Source: CBDCWQ01 sp965223435 (GTDB taxonomy: Bacteria; Myxococcota; Kuafuiibacteriia; Kuafuiibacteriales; Kuafuiibacteriaceae). Taken from it: a stretch of 64,000 bases of DNA. The notes below the pieces were generated by a model that was not told the origin of the DNA, ran no database searches, and saw only the letters and a program-made list of their open reading frames with translations. The first letter of the stretch is position 1, and every line of letters starts with the position of its first letter. The stretch spans positions 124,001 to 188,000 of the forward strand of contig CBDCWQ010000009.1 in the NCBI GenBank assembly GCA_965223435.1, in the 5' to 3' direction. Below are positions 52,870 to 60,297 of this stretch, in pieces. A program made the translations under genes and the position numbers.

Positions 52870-53002
52870 CGAGCTGTGGTCCAGTTTGGAGTGGACGCCT
52901 GTCTGGGGGACAGGAGGCCGCTGGTGGCGGCTGCGCGCTGTGCGCTTGCCGAGTTCACGTAGTTCGCAAGCTCACTCCTTAGTGCAAATCCAGCCAGCTC
53001 GA
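52870..53002 (+). tRNA. tRNA-Pro (GGG) with 59-nt T-loop insertion
   Basis: Acceptor CGAGCTG pairs perfectly with CAGCTCG beyond the insertion; D arm GTCC/GGAC; loop CTGGGGG (GGG) in stem CCTGT/ACAGG; T stem GCTGG/CCAGC. All stems of the tRNA are intact, and only the T loop (T54 to C56) is interrupted, by the insert at 52926-52984. Discriminator A. If the insertion is removed the T loop would still lack a normal T55. Confidence 0.8.
52926..52984 (+). other. 59-nt structured T-loop insertion, copy 2
   Basis: GGCGGCTGCGCGCTGTGCGC start; hairpins GCGC...GCGC, CTTGC...GCAAG, CACT-CCTT-AGTG. Same length and same tRNA position as copy 1, in an otherwise intact tRNA-Pro. Confidence 0.78.
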
Positions 53003-53128
53003 CTTATGCAAAAAATACATCACCCATCGGGTTCAGAACGCATACCTCGTGTTCGCGTTGGCGTCTTGGGGCGGGGCGACCAGCGGCATTTGGTACGAAC
53101 TCGGTCCAACCGTTAAACCGCCCTATTC

Positions 53129-53200
53129 CCGCGCATCGTCTACTGGTGTGGACACTCGTCTGATAAACGAGAGGTCGAGGTTCAATTCCTTGTGCGCGGA
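53129..53200 (+). tRNA. tRNA-Ile (GAT)
   Basis: Acceptor CCGCGCA/TGCGCGG, loop CTGATAA (GAT) in stem CTCGT/ACGAG, T arm CGAGG-TTCAATT-CCTTG, discriminator A. Confidence 0.88.
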
Positions 53201-53258
53201 TCCCTCGTTAAGGAGGGCGAGTCTAAAAGTATTGGTCGGACAGGAAGTCCGACCCATT

Positions 53259-53340
53259 CGAGGTGTGGCCGGCTGGTTGCTGGCGGCAGTCTTATAAGCT
53301 GCGACGCACGGGCCTTCGAGGTTCGATTCCTCCACCTCGG
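53259..53340 (+). tRNA. Class II-like tRNA with apparent TAT anticodon
   Basis: Acceptor CGAGGTG/CACCTCG, D stem GCC/GGC, anticodon stem GCAGT/GCTGC with loop CTTATAA (TAT, which would read ATA). The variable region is about 14 nt, and the T stem has only four good pairs if U8 is kept. Ile tRNAs are class I, so the identity is unclear; it may be degenerate. Confidence 0.5.
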
Positions 53341-53345
53341 ACCAT

Positions 53346-53418
53346 GCAGGTGTAGCTCAACTGGAAGAGTGCTTCGTTGCCAGCGAAGAGGCTGTCGGTT
53401 CGATCCCGATCACCTGCT
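53346..53418 (+). tRNA. tRNA-Gly (GCC)
   Basis: Acceptor GCAGGTG/CACCTGC, loop TTGCCAG (GCC) in stem CTTCG/CGAAG, T arm GTCGG/CCGAT, discriminator T. Confidence 0.9.
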
Positions 53419-53424
53419 CTGTAT

Positions 53425-53499
53425 GGTGCATGAAGGCGAAGTGGTCGAGCCGCCAGTCTGTGAAACTGGTGAAAGTCGGTTCAAGTCCGATCATGCACC
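53425..53499 (+). tRNA. tRNA-His (GTG)
   Basis: Acceptor GTGCATG/CATGCAC with G at -1 (53425) opposite C73, the His identity pair. Loop CTGTGAA (GTG) in stem CCAGT/ACTGG. Position 8 is A. T loop TTCAAGT. Confidence 0.87.
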
Positions 53500-53508
53500 C
53501 TGTGTTTT

Positions 53509-53583
53509 GCCTCCTCGGTCCAGTCCGGAGTGGATGCCGCGTTGTCAGCGCGGAGATCACGGGTTCGAATCCCGTAGGAGGCG
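53509..53583 (+). tRNA. tRNA-Asp (GTC)
   Basis: Acceptor GCCTCCT/AGGAGGC, loop TTGTCAG (GTC) in stem CCG CG/CGCGG, T arm ACGGG/CCCGT, discriminator G (the Asp identity base). Confidence 0.9.
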
Positions 53584-53664
53584 TGGTAAGTCTCGTTTGG
53601 TCTCGGACCCAACCAAACGAGGGAAACGCAGGGTGCCCTGGATGTCTCGAAAGAGAGTTAAGCC

Positions 53665-54857
53665 ATGATTACGGCAAACAAGGAGCATATCAACGTAGGG
53701 ACGATCGGACACGTCGATCACGGAAAGACAACGCTAACGGCTGCAATCACAGCAGTTCAAGCGGCCAAGTTGGGTGGTTCGGCATTTAGGTTCGACGAAA
53801 TCGACAATGCGAAGGAAGAGCGAGAGCGCGGCATCACGATCGTTAGCTCGCACGTCGAGTATGAAAGCGAGAAGCGGCACTATGCACATATCGACTGTCC
53901 CGGTCACGCTGACTACATCAAAAATATGGTCACGGGCGCCGCGCAGATGGACGGCGCGATTCTGTTGATCGACGCATCGCAAGGTCCTCAGCAGCAAACC
54001 CGTGAGCATATCCTGCTGGCCCGGCAGGTTGGCGTTGAACACATGGTGGCGTTCGTGAACAAATGCGATGTGGCAGACCCGGAGCTCATCGATCTCGTTG
54101 AGCTCGAAGGTCGAGAAATGCTCGCAAGTCAGGGGTTCACGGACGTTCCGGTGATTCGAGGCTCCGCACTTCTCGCCTTGAAATCGGCTGAGGCTGGTGA
54201 ATACGAGCGTGCGGCGTGTCAATGCGTCACCGAGCTGGTTAGCGCGATGGATCGCCAAATTCCGTGTCCATCAAGGGATCTGGCGGCACCTTTTTGATGC
54301 CGATCGAGGATATCCACTCGATCGTCGGTCGAGGCACGGTGGTCACCGGTCGGGTCTCGAGAGGGATCACTAAGGTCGGAGACTCGGTTGAGATCGTCGG
54401 ATTGGTTGATGAAGAGGAAAAGCCACGGAAAGTCGTCGTGACTGGCGCCCAGGCATTTCACAAGGATGTCCCACAGGCGGAAGCCGGCATGAATGTTGGC
54501 CTCCTGCTCCGGGGTGTTGCGAGGGAAGAAGTGGTCCGCGGGCAGATTATTTCTGCTCCAGGATCAATCAAACCTCACCGTCAGGGTTCCGCGGAGTTTT
54601 ACGCACTCGGATCCAAGGAGGGCGGGAGAAAGAAACCGTTCTTTCCTGGCTATCGTCCCCAGTTCTTTTTTGGGACAACGAATGTCACGGGAACGGTGTC
54701 GAGTATTCATGATGCGGAACTTGTCGCTCCAGGTGGCCGCGCAACGATCGACTTTGAGCTCCAGAAACCGGTTGGAGTTGAAGTCGGCATGCGTTTCGCC
54801 GTTCGTGAGGGCGGCCGGACTGTGGGTGCCGGCGTAGTCACGTCGGTCTCTTCATAG
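53665..54857 (+). pseudogene. Divergent elongation factor Tu with one-base frameshift
   Basis: EF-Tu delivers aminoacyl-tRNA. The first frame (53665-54297) has G1 GHVDHGKT, G2 RGIT, G3 DCPGHAD, G4 NKCD and G5 GSALLAL, then stops at a T5 run (54291-54295). Starting from the same run, the -1 frame gives LMPIEDIHSIVGRGTVVTGR and domains 2-3 to SVSS at 54857. One more T, or -1 ribosomal slippage on CCTTTTTG, would give a complete protein of about 397 residues. Sequence is well diverged from usual EF-Tu (domain 1 has TIVSSHVEYESEKRHY), so it is a second, array-linked gene. It follows 81 bp after tRNA-Asp and is followed by a strong terminator. Confidence 0.85.
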
Positions 54858-54862
54858 ACTGA

Positions 54863-54896
54863 GCTGCGGGGGTGGATGTCACCCCCGCAGCATTTT
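54863..54896 (+). terminator. Terminator after the EF-Tu gene
   Basis: GCTGCGGGGGT (54863-54873) and ACCCCCGCAGC (54881-54891) make an 11-bp perfect stem with a 7-base loop, followed by ATTTT. tRNA-Phe starts at once after it. Confidence 0.7.
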
Positions 54897-54969
54897 GGCT
54901 CGGTAGCTTATGCGGTACAAGCGGCGGTTTGAAGAACCGAAGATCTCCGTTCGACTCGGAGCTGAGCCA
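54897..54969 (+). tRNA. tRNA-Phe (GAA)
   Basis: Acceptor GGCTCGG/CTGAGCC, loop TTGAAGA (GAA) in stem GCGGT/ACCGA with one mismatch, T arm CTCCG-TTCGACT-CGGAG, discriminator A. Confidence 0.87.
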
Positions 54970-55043
54970 TGGCAAGCGCAGCGCGCAGTAAGCGTAGCGA
55001 ACGTAGGGTGGCAGGCGACAACTTCGCCGTTAACCGCCTAGTA

Positions 55044-55116
55044 GGGGTTGCAGCTCATTTGGGAGAGCGTCTGTCTGGCAGACAGGAGGTCAGGGGTTCG
55101 ATCCCCCTCAACTCCA
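55044..55116 (+). tRNA. tRNA-Ala (GGC)
   Basis: Acceptor GGGGTTG/CAACTCC (includes a G-T pair at position 3:70, the Ala identity pair), loop CTGGCAG (GGC) in stem TCTGT/ACAGG, T arm AGGGG/CCCCT, discriminator A. Last tRNA seen in the array. Confidence 0.9.
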
Positions 55117-55213
55117 TCCCGATCGGTTCGGCTCGGTCATGCCCAGCCGAGTCGTACTTCGGTACGGCCAAGCGTATCGCGGTCACGATCTTGGAGCCCT
55201 TTGTCGGTGGGGG

Positions 55214-55577
55214 TCTGGATACTACAGAGTCGGTTTGGCTTATGCTTCACTCCGGGTCGAGAAACATTGGGAAGACGCTCGCCGAGATCCATATTGGTCG
55301 GGCGAGAAAGCTTGCGCACAATGCGAAGTTGCCGGACCGCGATCTGGCCGTCTTTCTCGCGGGTACGCGAGAAATGGAAGCGTATCGTTACGATCTCTTC
55401 TGGACCCAGAGCTACGCCAAGAGTAATCGTGAAGTTATGCTGAAGCTCTACCAGGATGTGATTCGCAAGATGTTCCCGCAGGTTCGTTTTGATGACGCGA
55501 TCACCTGCCACCACAACTACGTCGCCGAGGAAGTCCACTTCGGCGAGGATGGAAAACTTACGAAATCTGCACCGCGT
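55214..55577 (+). pseudogene. Internal fragment of a second RtcB RNA ligase
   Basis: The reading LDTTESVWLMLHSGSRNIGK through EIHIGRARKL, DRDLAVFLAGTREMEAYRYD, TQSYAKSNREVMLKLYQDVI to ITCHHNYVAEEVHFGEDGKL is the middle of RtcB (metal-binding His in HSGSR and the HHN box). The N-terminal DVH/Cys part and the C-terminal HGAGR nucleophile are missing. It is a different RtcB subfamily from the gene at 36899, closer to the long bacterial type. It abuts the tRNA array. Confidence 0.82.
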
Positions 55578-55590
55578 GAATGTCTCTGGT

Positions 55591-56064
55591 CTATTCTTCG
55601 GTTAGCTCAAGTTTGAGGGTATTGGACGTGATGGGCCGAGTTATCGCCGAGGATGAATCATTATCCCATTGAGAGATCGGCCGAGAGGCAGTCAAGAGGT
55701 ACACCCCTGAGGTGGTCATGTCGAAATAGCGATTGAGGGTGATTTCCCATCGGAGTTCTCGACCCGGTTCAAGCATTCTTCCAATGCACCGTTCGGACAT
55801 CGCTCCGGCGGTCATATGGTGCCCAAACCGGGTCAGAGGCACCGATTTTCCACCAAGGGCCAAACAGTCTTCGTCGAGATCGAGGTGATACTCAAAGTCA
55901 TCCCATTCATCTCGGAGCTCGACGTGTACCGCGCTCTCTCCGTTATTTTTCATCCACAACGTAACAGGGATCGGTTCAGCGACGACAAATGAAGGCTTGA
56001 AGGTCAACACACAAAGTTTAGTCCCCCAAACTATTTCCCCGCCCGCAGTTTCCTCGGTTGTCAC
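55591..56064 (-). CDS. Hypothetical beta-rich protein
   Basis: 157 residues, MTTEETAGGEIVWGTKLCVL..., with alternating hydrophobic strands (FVVAEPIPVTLWMKNNGESA, LRWEITLNRYFDMTTSGVYL) typical of an immunoglobulin-like or C2-like fold. No signal peptide. No family recognised; it is the first chromosomal-looking gene after the array. Confidence 0.5.
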   Translation of the reverse strand: MTTEETAGGEIVWGTKLCVLTFKPSFVVAEPIPVTLWMKNNGESAVHVELRDEWDDFEYHLDLDEDCLALGGKSVPLTRFGHHMTAGAMSERCIGRMLEPGRELRWEITLNRYFDMTTSGVYLLTASRPISQWDNDSSSAITRPITSNTLKLELTEE

Positions 56065-56343
56065 TTCAAGCTTTTCCTCTCGTTTTTCCGCTACATCATG
56101 AGTTTCTCACACTAAGCAGAATGACTGACTCATCTCGCCCCCGAGATTGCACTTTGGGTACTCCGGAGGCAAGCCCGTTTGCCAAGCGCTCACCTCTCGA
56201 AGACAAAAAAGCCTAGGATACAGAGGCATGTAGTCTACCTGAAGCAACCGGTATCTGTGACGATGATCACCGCTTGTCTCTAGGTCTACTGAGCTGCGCG
56301 TCGGTAGGCGACTCGCCCACCTGAGTGAACCAACCGCACGCGC
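56065..56343. other. Short intergenic stretch
   Basis: 279 bp with no gene, tRNA or repeat that I can support. Confidence 0.3.
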
Positions 56344-56844
56344 CTATCGTAGATTTGGATCGAATCGGCGCCATCGGCGCCGCCATCTTCCGTTCTTTAC
56401 GAGATCATCGAAAGACACCCGTCGCCCATCACCGTGTTGTAGTGGATAGATTCCATCGCCATTTTGGCGCGCATCGTGCCATATCGCCCCGCGCTCAGGC
56501 CCCGAAACGACGAGCAGGTAGTACAGCTCGCAGCCCATATTTATGATCCGCATCGCGCCGGTCCAAACCTGGACGGACCAACACGGGCCCACACCCTGCT
56601 CGTTCCACGGAGCCACATGCGGAAACGGAGTGACTAAGAAGTCGGCAGGCATTTCCTCGGGTTCATTCGGATCGCACCAGTCAGAATAATGGGATACCGG
56701 GTTCTTCTCAGTCCAAGCGCCACCCCAGCCAAATTTCACCAAGTGGGCGCGGTAGGATTGCGGCAACTTGATACCCATGTGACGCTCGAACGCATCAAGT
56801 TCAGCCTCCGAGCAGGTATCCACCTCCGACCTAAGTTTACTCAT
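56344..56844 (-). CDS. SMI1/KNR4 (SUKH)-family immunity-like protein
   Basis: ATG 56844 (or 56847) gives 166-167 residues, MSKLRSEVDTCSEAELDAFE, then HMGIKLPQSYRAHLVKFGWG, the SUKH signature (E..LG..LP..Y..FL...NGG). Such proteins are often immunity factors for polymorphic toxins. It overlaps the upstream gene by about 8 bp in one operon, so the partner may be part of a toxin-immunity locus, although no toxin is recognisable. Confidence 0.75.
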   Translation of the reverse strand: MSKLRSEVDTCSEAELDAFERHMGIKLPQSYRAHLVKFGWGGAWTEKNPVSHYSDWCDPNEPEEMPADFLVTPFPHVAPWNEQGVGPCWSVQVWTGAMRIINMGCELYYLLVVSGPERGAIWHDARQNGDGIYPLQHGDGRRVSFDDLVKNGRWRRRWRRFDPNLR

Positions 56845-57412
56845 CATGCTCACCAGCTTTCGTCGCACCGCCAGATTCGTAGCGCTCGAACTCGTTCGAG
56901 GAGATGCCCACACACTTCGACATTTTCCATTTCTGTGGACCCTGCAGCTCTACATACCATCCGAACTGTTCCTCAGAGAAAACCACGTAGACCATCATCG
57001 CCCCGCGGGTCTGAGCCTTGGTATTTCCGCTGTACCAACATAGGACTCCGTTCTTAGTCAGTTTCCTGGCGAAGCGATCGATGTTGTCGCTACTCGCCTG
57101 CTCGAAATGCAGTGGAGTACTTTCGACCGCCGCCCAGGCATCGGTCTCCCCGCGGGCGTAAGTATGTTGCGCCAACACTCGATTCGGGTGGAAAGGAGGG
57201 ATCACGAGCTGCTTCGAATGTACGCCTACGGCACCGGCAATCTTTCCGGCAAAGTGAAACCACCGTTCGCCGAACCAGTTATCAAGCTGGATAACATAGA
57301 TTTCACCTGGCCGTGATTCTTGCACTACACCATTGAGCGCCAGCCGCACGCGGTTCACGAACTCGGGGCAATCCGTTGACCCGGCACCCAATGCAATCAA
57401 TTCGCTCATCAA
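56837..57412 (-). CDS. Hypothetical protein upstream of SUKH gene
   Basis: 191 residues, MMSELIALGAGSTDCPEFVN..., with a central alpha/beta region (EIYVIQLDNWFGERWFHFAG) and GVLCWYSGNTKAQTRGAMMV. No family recognised. Translational coupling with the SUKH gene (overlap at its 3' end) suggests a shared role, possibly an immunity protein of another type. Confidence 0.55.
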   Translation of the reverse strand: MMSELIALGAGSTDCPEFVNRVRLALNGVVQESRPGEIYVIQLDNWFGERWFHFAGKIAGAVGVHSKQLVIPPFHPNRVLAQHTYARGETDAWAAVESTPLHFEQASSDNIDRFARKLTKNGVLCWYSGNTKAQTRGAMMVYVVFSEEQFGWYVELQGPQKWKMSKCVGISSNEFERYESGGATKAGEHDE

Positions 57413-57775
57413 ACACCAAGAATCCCCTACAGCACCCCCTATGTGTCAACCCTTGGAGACCTTCCAAAGCCCAGCCATAGATGGTCGCCTGAAAACCCGA
57501 AAATGATATAGTGTGTTCCCCAAAGCCAGCGCAAAAGCCACTTCAGTGGGCTGAGGCCAGCTGCACAGGCCCAGCATCTCGGTTGGCAAGGAAACGCCGC
57601 GACGTCCACGTGCCCCACCCAGGCCAGTTACAATGCGCGAGCCCCGGCCCTGCTTTGCGTTCATGCCCTTCATCTCCACCTGCCCCGAAAGCCATTGGCC
57701 CTGGCTGGGCTTGCAGCGATAATCGGTGAACTAGAAAAGGTTCTCACCAGGCAGCTTTGCTGCCTGCTTGAACCA
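57413..57775. other. Gene-free stretch
   Basis: About 360 bp. Short open frames on both strands are not family-like. A hairpin GGCAGCTTTGCTGCC near 57751-57765 could terminate the pseudogene transcript on the minus strand. Confidence 0.3.
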
Positions 57776-58123
57776 TCATCCCCACAGCTTTTCATCAACC
57801 TCTTCTCCCTCATTGATGTGGTAGTAACGCACATCCGGATGCTTCGACTTCACGGGCGGGACCGGGTCCAGCGAGGAGCCGTTGTGGAGCATCAACTTGA
57901 TGTATTTGGTGAAAGAGCGGAACGAGAGGAACCAACCTTAACCTTCTAGACCGTAGAATGGCGAGTTCCAGCGAACCGCTTTCTTCACTTTGGGGACCTT
58001 TTTCTGAACGAGCGCGTCTAAACGCCGCCCGATTTCGGACTTCCAGCCGGGGGCATTGCGGCAATGTAGGCCTGGACCGGTCATCCCCATTGCCGGGCCC
58101 TTTGGAGACAAGCTACACTTCAA
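57776..58123 (-). pseudogene. DUF1801-type (YdhG-like) pseudogene
   Basis: Readable pieces are YIAAMP (frame 1), GWKSEIGRRLDALVQKKVPK then VKKAVRWNSPFYGLEG (frame 2), then an in-frame TAA where Gln is expected, then GWFLSFRSFTKYIKLMLHNG and YYHINEGEEVDEKLW to TGA at 57776. So there is a one-base loss near the CCCCCGG run and one nonsense change. The intact family is a small cytosolic protein of unknown role often near DUF1428 genes. Confidence 0.75.
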
Positions 58124-58463
58124 TCAGCGTTTCGAATCCGCCGTGGATCAAGCGCTTGCCATCAAAGGGCATTGGATTGTTCTCGGGCTTCATTCGTTCG
58201 TCGGCAAACACTTTTTCCATGCCGGCCTCTCGCGCCTCTTTGGAGGGCCACACAATCCAAGAAAAGCACACTGTTTCGTCGTCTTTCTTCTGCACCGCCT
58301 TCGGAAACGAGGTCACCTTCCCGTCGGGGACGTCATCGCCCCAACACTCGATCACTTTCAGTGCCCCATGGTCTTTGAACACTGCAGTAGCGTAGACTAC
58401 ATGTTCTTTGTATTTCTCGCGGTTTGCCGTGGGGACCGCGGCTACAAATCCATCTACGTACAT
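58113..58463 (-). CDS. DUF1428-family protein
   Basis: ATG 58463 gives MYVDGFVAAVPTANREKYKE, 116 residues, complete to GGFETLIEV. The pattern YVDGFVxxVP...AxxFKxHGALxxxECWGDDVPDGK...DETVxFSWIVWPSK is characteristic of DUF1428, a dimeric alpha/beta-barrel family of unknown function. It overlaps the DUF1801 pseudogene slightly. Confidence 0.9.
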   Translation of the reverse strand: MYVDGFVAAVPTANREKYKEHVVYATAVFKDHGALKVIECWGDDVPDGKVTSFPKAVQKKDDETVCFSWIVWPSKEAREAGMEKVFADERMKPENNPMPFDGKRLIHGGFETLIEV

Positions 58464-58478
58464 CATTCTGCTTCTCCT

Positions 58479-58616
58479 CAATTTCCGGCAAAAGCTGCTT
58501 CGAGTGCAGCGATGTCGATCTTCTTCATCTTCATCATTGTCTGCGTGGCTCGCTCGGCGGCTTCGTAATCCTCAGCACCACGGACCATCTCGGCCACGTA
58601 CGAACCAGTTGGCATG
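58479..58616 (-). pseudogene. Short C-terminal fragment of a VOC/SRPBCC-region protein
   Basis: The 45-codon frame MPTGSYVAEMVRGAEDYEAA ends in KMKKIDIAALEAAFAGN, which resembles the C-terminus of glyoxalase-type (PhnB-like) proteins. No N-terminal part is seen, so it is a remnant or a very short gene. Confidence 0.4.
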
Positions 58617-58620
58617 CTCG

Positions 58621-58992
58621 TCAAGACTTCCTGCTCCACCCATTACCGTGGTTGGGATTCAGGGCTGTGGTGCCATCTCGAGTCTTAAACTTGATTCTCC
58701 GCCGCCCTTTGATCTGCTTTTCAATGCCCCAAAAGATGCGAATCCGTCTCCCTTCGGTAAAACGCGCGACGAAGGTGCCAAAACCAAGGATGTACACTCG
58801 GTCCCCTTCATCAAATGTGGTCAGGATTCGATCGAACACCTCCACCATCAACTCTGAGAGATCCAACGTCTCTCTCGTCCCGATGTCGAACTCGGCGCCG
58901 ATCATTTTCTCAAAAAGCGCCCACAGCTTCTCAGCCACTGTCGGGTCTTTTGAGTACTCCGTTCGATTTGCAATGGCCGGGAACCCCTTCAT
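58621..58992 (-). CDS. HU-like DNA-binding protein (divergent)
   Basis: 123 residues. The helical part (LDLSELMVEVFDRILTTFDE) and beta core (GDRVYILGFGTFVARFTEGR) match HU/IHF, including the GFGTF turn. The N-terminal extension (MKGFPAIANRTEYSKDPTVA) and the lack of a PF-IP-AxK arm sequence make it atypical. Probably a nucleoid-type protein; a structural relative is possible. Confidence 0.65.
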   Translation of the reverse strand: MKGFPAIANRTEYSKDPTVAEKLWALFEKMIGAEFDIGTRETLDLSELMVEVFDRILTTFDEGDRVYILGFGTFVARFTEGRRIRIFWGIEKQIKGRRRIKFKTRDGTTALNPNHGNGWSRKS

Positions 58993-59253
58993 TTCGAGAT
59001 ATCCCTTAAGCCGAAGTACTGGCCACCCCTCACAGCGCCAACCAGCCCAGCAAGCAACGTCGGCCGCAGCCCTTGCGGTGGAATGAAGGGCCGCACAAAA
59101 GAAAACCCTAAGAGCGGCTGGTCAACAGTCGAAGACAAGGGGGAACTGGTCGGCGGACGTGCTCGTTTTTGCTTGGCACCACTCAGGCGGCGGGGAAGAA
59201 CAACAAAGGCCAAGTCTCGGGGCTTCGGTCCAGGACGCGGCGGTGAGGTAGTC

Positions 59254-60132
59254 ATGTTGGAACGACTTTCGCAGCTTTTGTCGGAGCGCACGGCCCTTGT
59301 GAACGGCATCTCGACGCTGGTCCTTCTCGTAGGAATCATTCTGCTCCGGTGGATCATATCAAAGGCGATTCGCAAGCAAGACTTTGCCACGGACGTGAAG
59401 CGCCGGTTCATCGTGGCTACGCGGAACGTGGCCTTTCTTGTCTTCCTTTTCTTTTCGGCGATCATCTGGGCATCCGAGCTTCGCACAGCGGCCCTTTCAT
59501 TGGCCGCCATCGCCGCCGCCATCGTGATCTCGACCAAGGAGTTGATCCTCTGCCTGAGCGGATCGATCCTGCGAGGAACATCTCGCGCGTTCGGTATCGG
59601 CGACCGCATCGAAGTGAAAGGCCTGCGCGGCGAGGTGATCGACCAAAGCCTCCTCACAACCACGATCCTTGAGGTGGGCCCGCACCGGACCTCGCACCAA
59701 AAAACGGGCCGCGCGATCGTGATGCCCAACTCTCTCTTTCTGTCGGAGCCGGTCACGAATGAGTCATTCACCGAGCAGTTTGTTTTTCACACCTTCACGG
59801 TTCCCGTCGAATCCCATCGGTGGAAAGAAGCGTCGTCGGTGCTTTTGAGCGCGGCCAAAGAACACTGTGAACCTCACCTCGAGGAAGCGCGGCGCCATTT
59901 TCGTGCGCTGGGCGAAGAATGGGGACTCGACACGCCAGCCCCAGAGCCGCGGATCTCGATGGAGCTCCACGAGCCCAAAACGGTGCATCTTGTGGTCCGG
60001 ATCGCGGCCCCGGCCGCGCTCAGGGGTCGAACGGAGCAGGCCATCATTTCCACTTTCCTACAGCGGTTTCCGTCCGAACCCCGATTGTCGGGCTGCGAAC
60101 ATGCGAACCAAAGGGCAGCAAAGACGGAATGA
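59254..60132 (+). CDS. MscS-type mechanosensitive channel family protein
   Basis: ATG 59254 (after GTGAGG) gives 292 residues. Three membrane segments: GISTLVLLVGIILLRWIISK, VAFLVFLFFSAIIWASEL and AALSLAAIAAAIVISTKELI; the last has the pore-helix pattern (Ala/Gly-rich) followed by the MscS beta domain (FGIGDRIEVKGLRGEVIDQS, PNSLFLSEPVTN). The C-terminal domain is alpha/beta. Upstream frame extension to 59083 lacks family sequence. Confidence 0.85.
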   Translation: MLERLSQLLSERTALVNGISTLVLLVGIILLRWIISKAIRKQDFATDVKRRFIVATRNVAFLVFLFFSAIIWASELRTAALSLAAIAAAIVISTKELILCLSGSILRGTSRAFGIGDRIEVKGLRGEVIDQSLLTTTILEVGPHRTSHQKTGRAIVMPNSLFLSEPVTNESFTEQFVFHTFTVPVESHRWKEASSVLLSAAKEHCEPHLEEARRHFRALGEEWGLDTPAPEPRISMELHEPKTVHLVVRIAAPAALRGRTEQAIISTFLQRFPSEPRLSGCEHANQRAAKTE

Positions 60133-60297
60133 ACTAAGGCTTACCCGCTCAACCCATCGTGGCCAGGGAATACGAGCCTTCTGTCATTACCATCTGGTAA
60201 TGCTGCCGGTGTTCGCGCCTAAGTTTCTTCCCTAAGTCAGGATGAGGAGAGGGACGCGTCGCGCTCGCGTGCGGTATACGAAACGCCGGAGTTTTGC

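Noticed and set aside
51475..53583. CRISPR-like array
   Set aside because: The regularly spaced similar motifs (GGTTCGAATCC and variants) are tRNA T arms, and the units fold as tRNAs with different anticodons.
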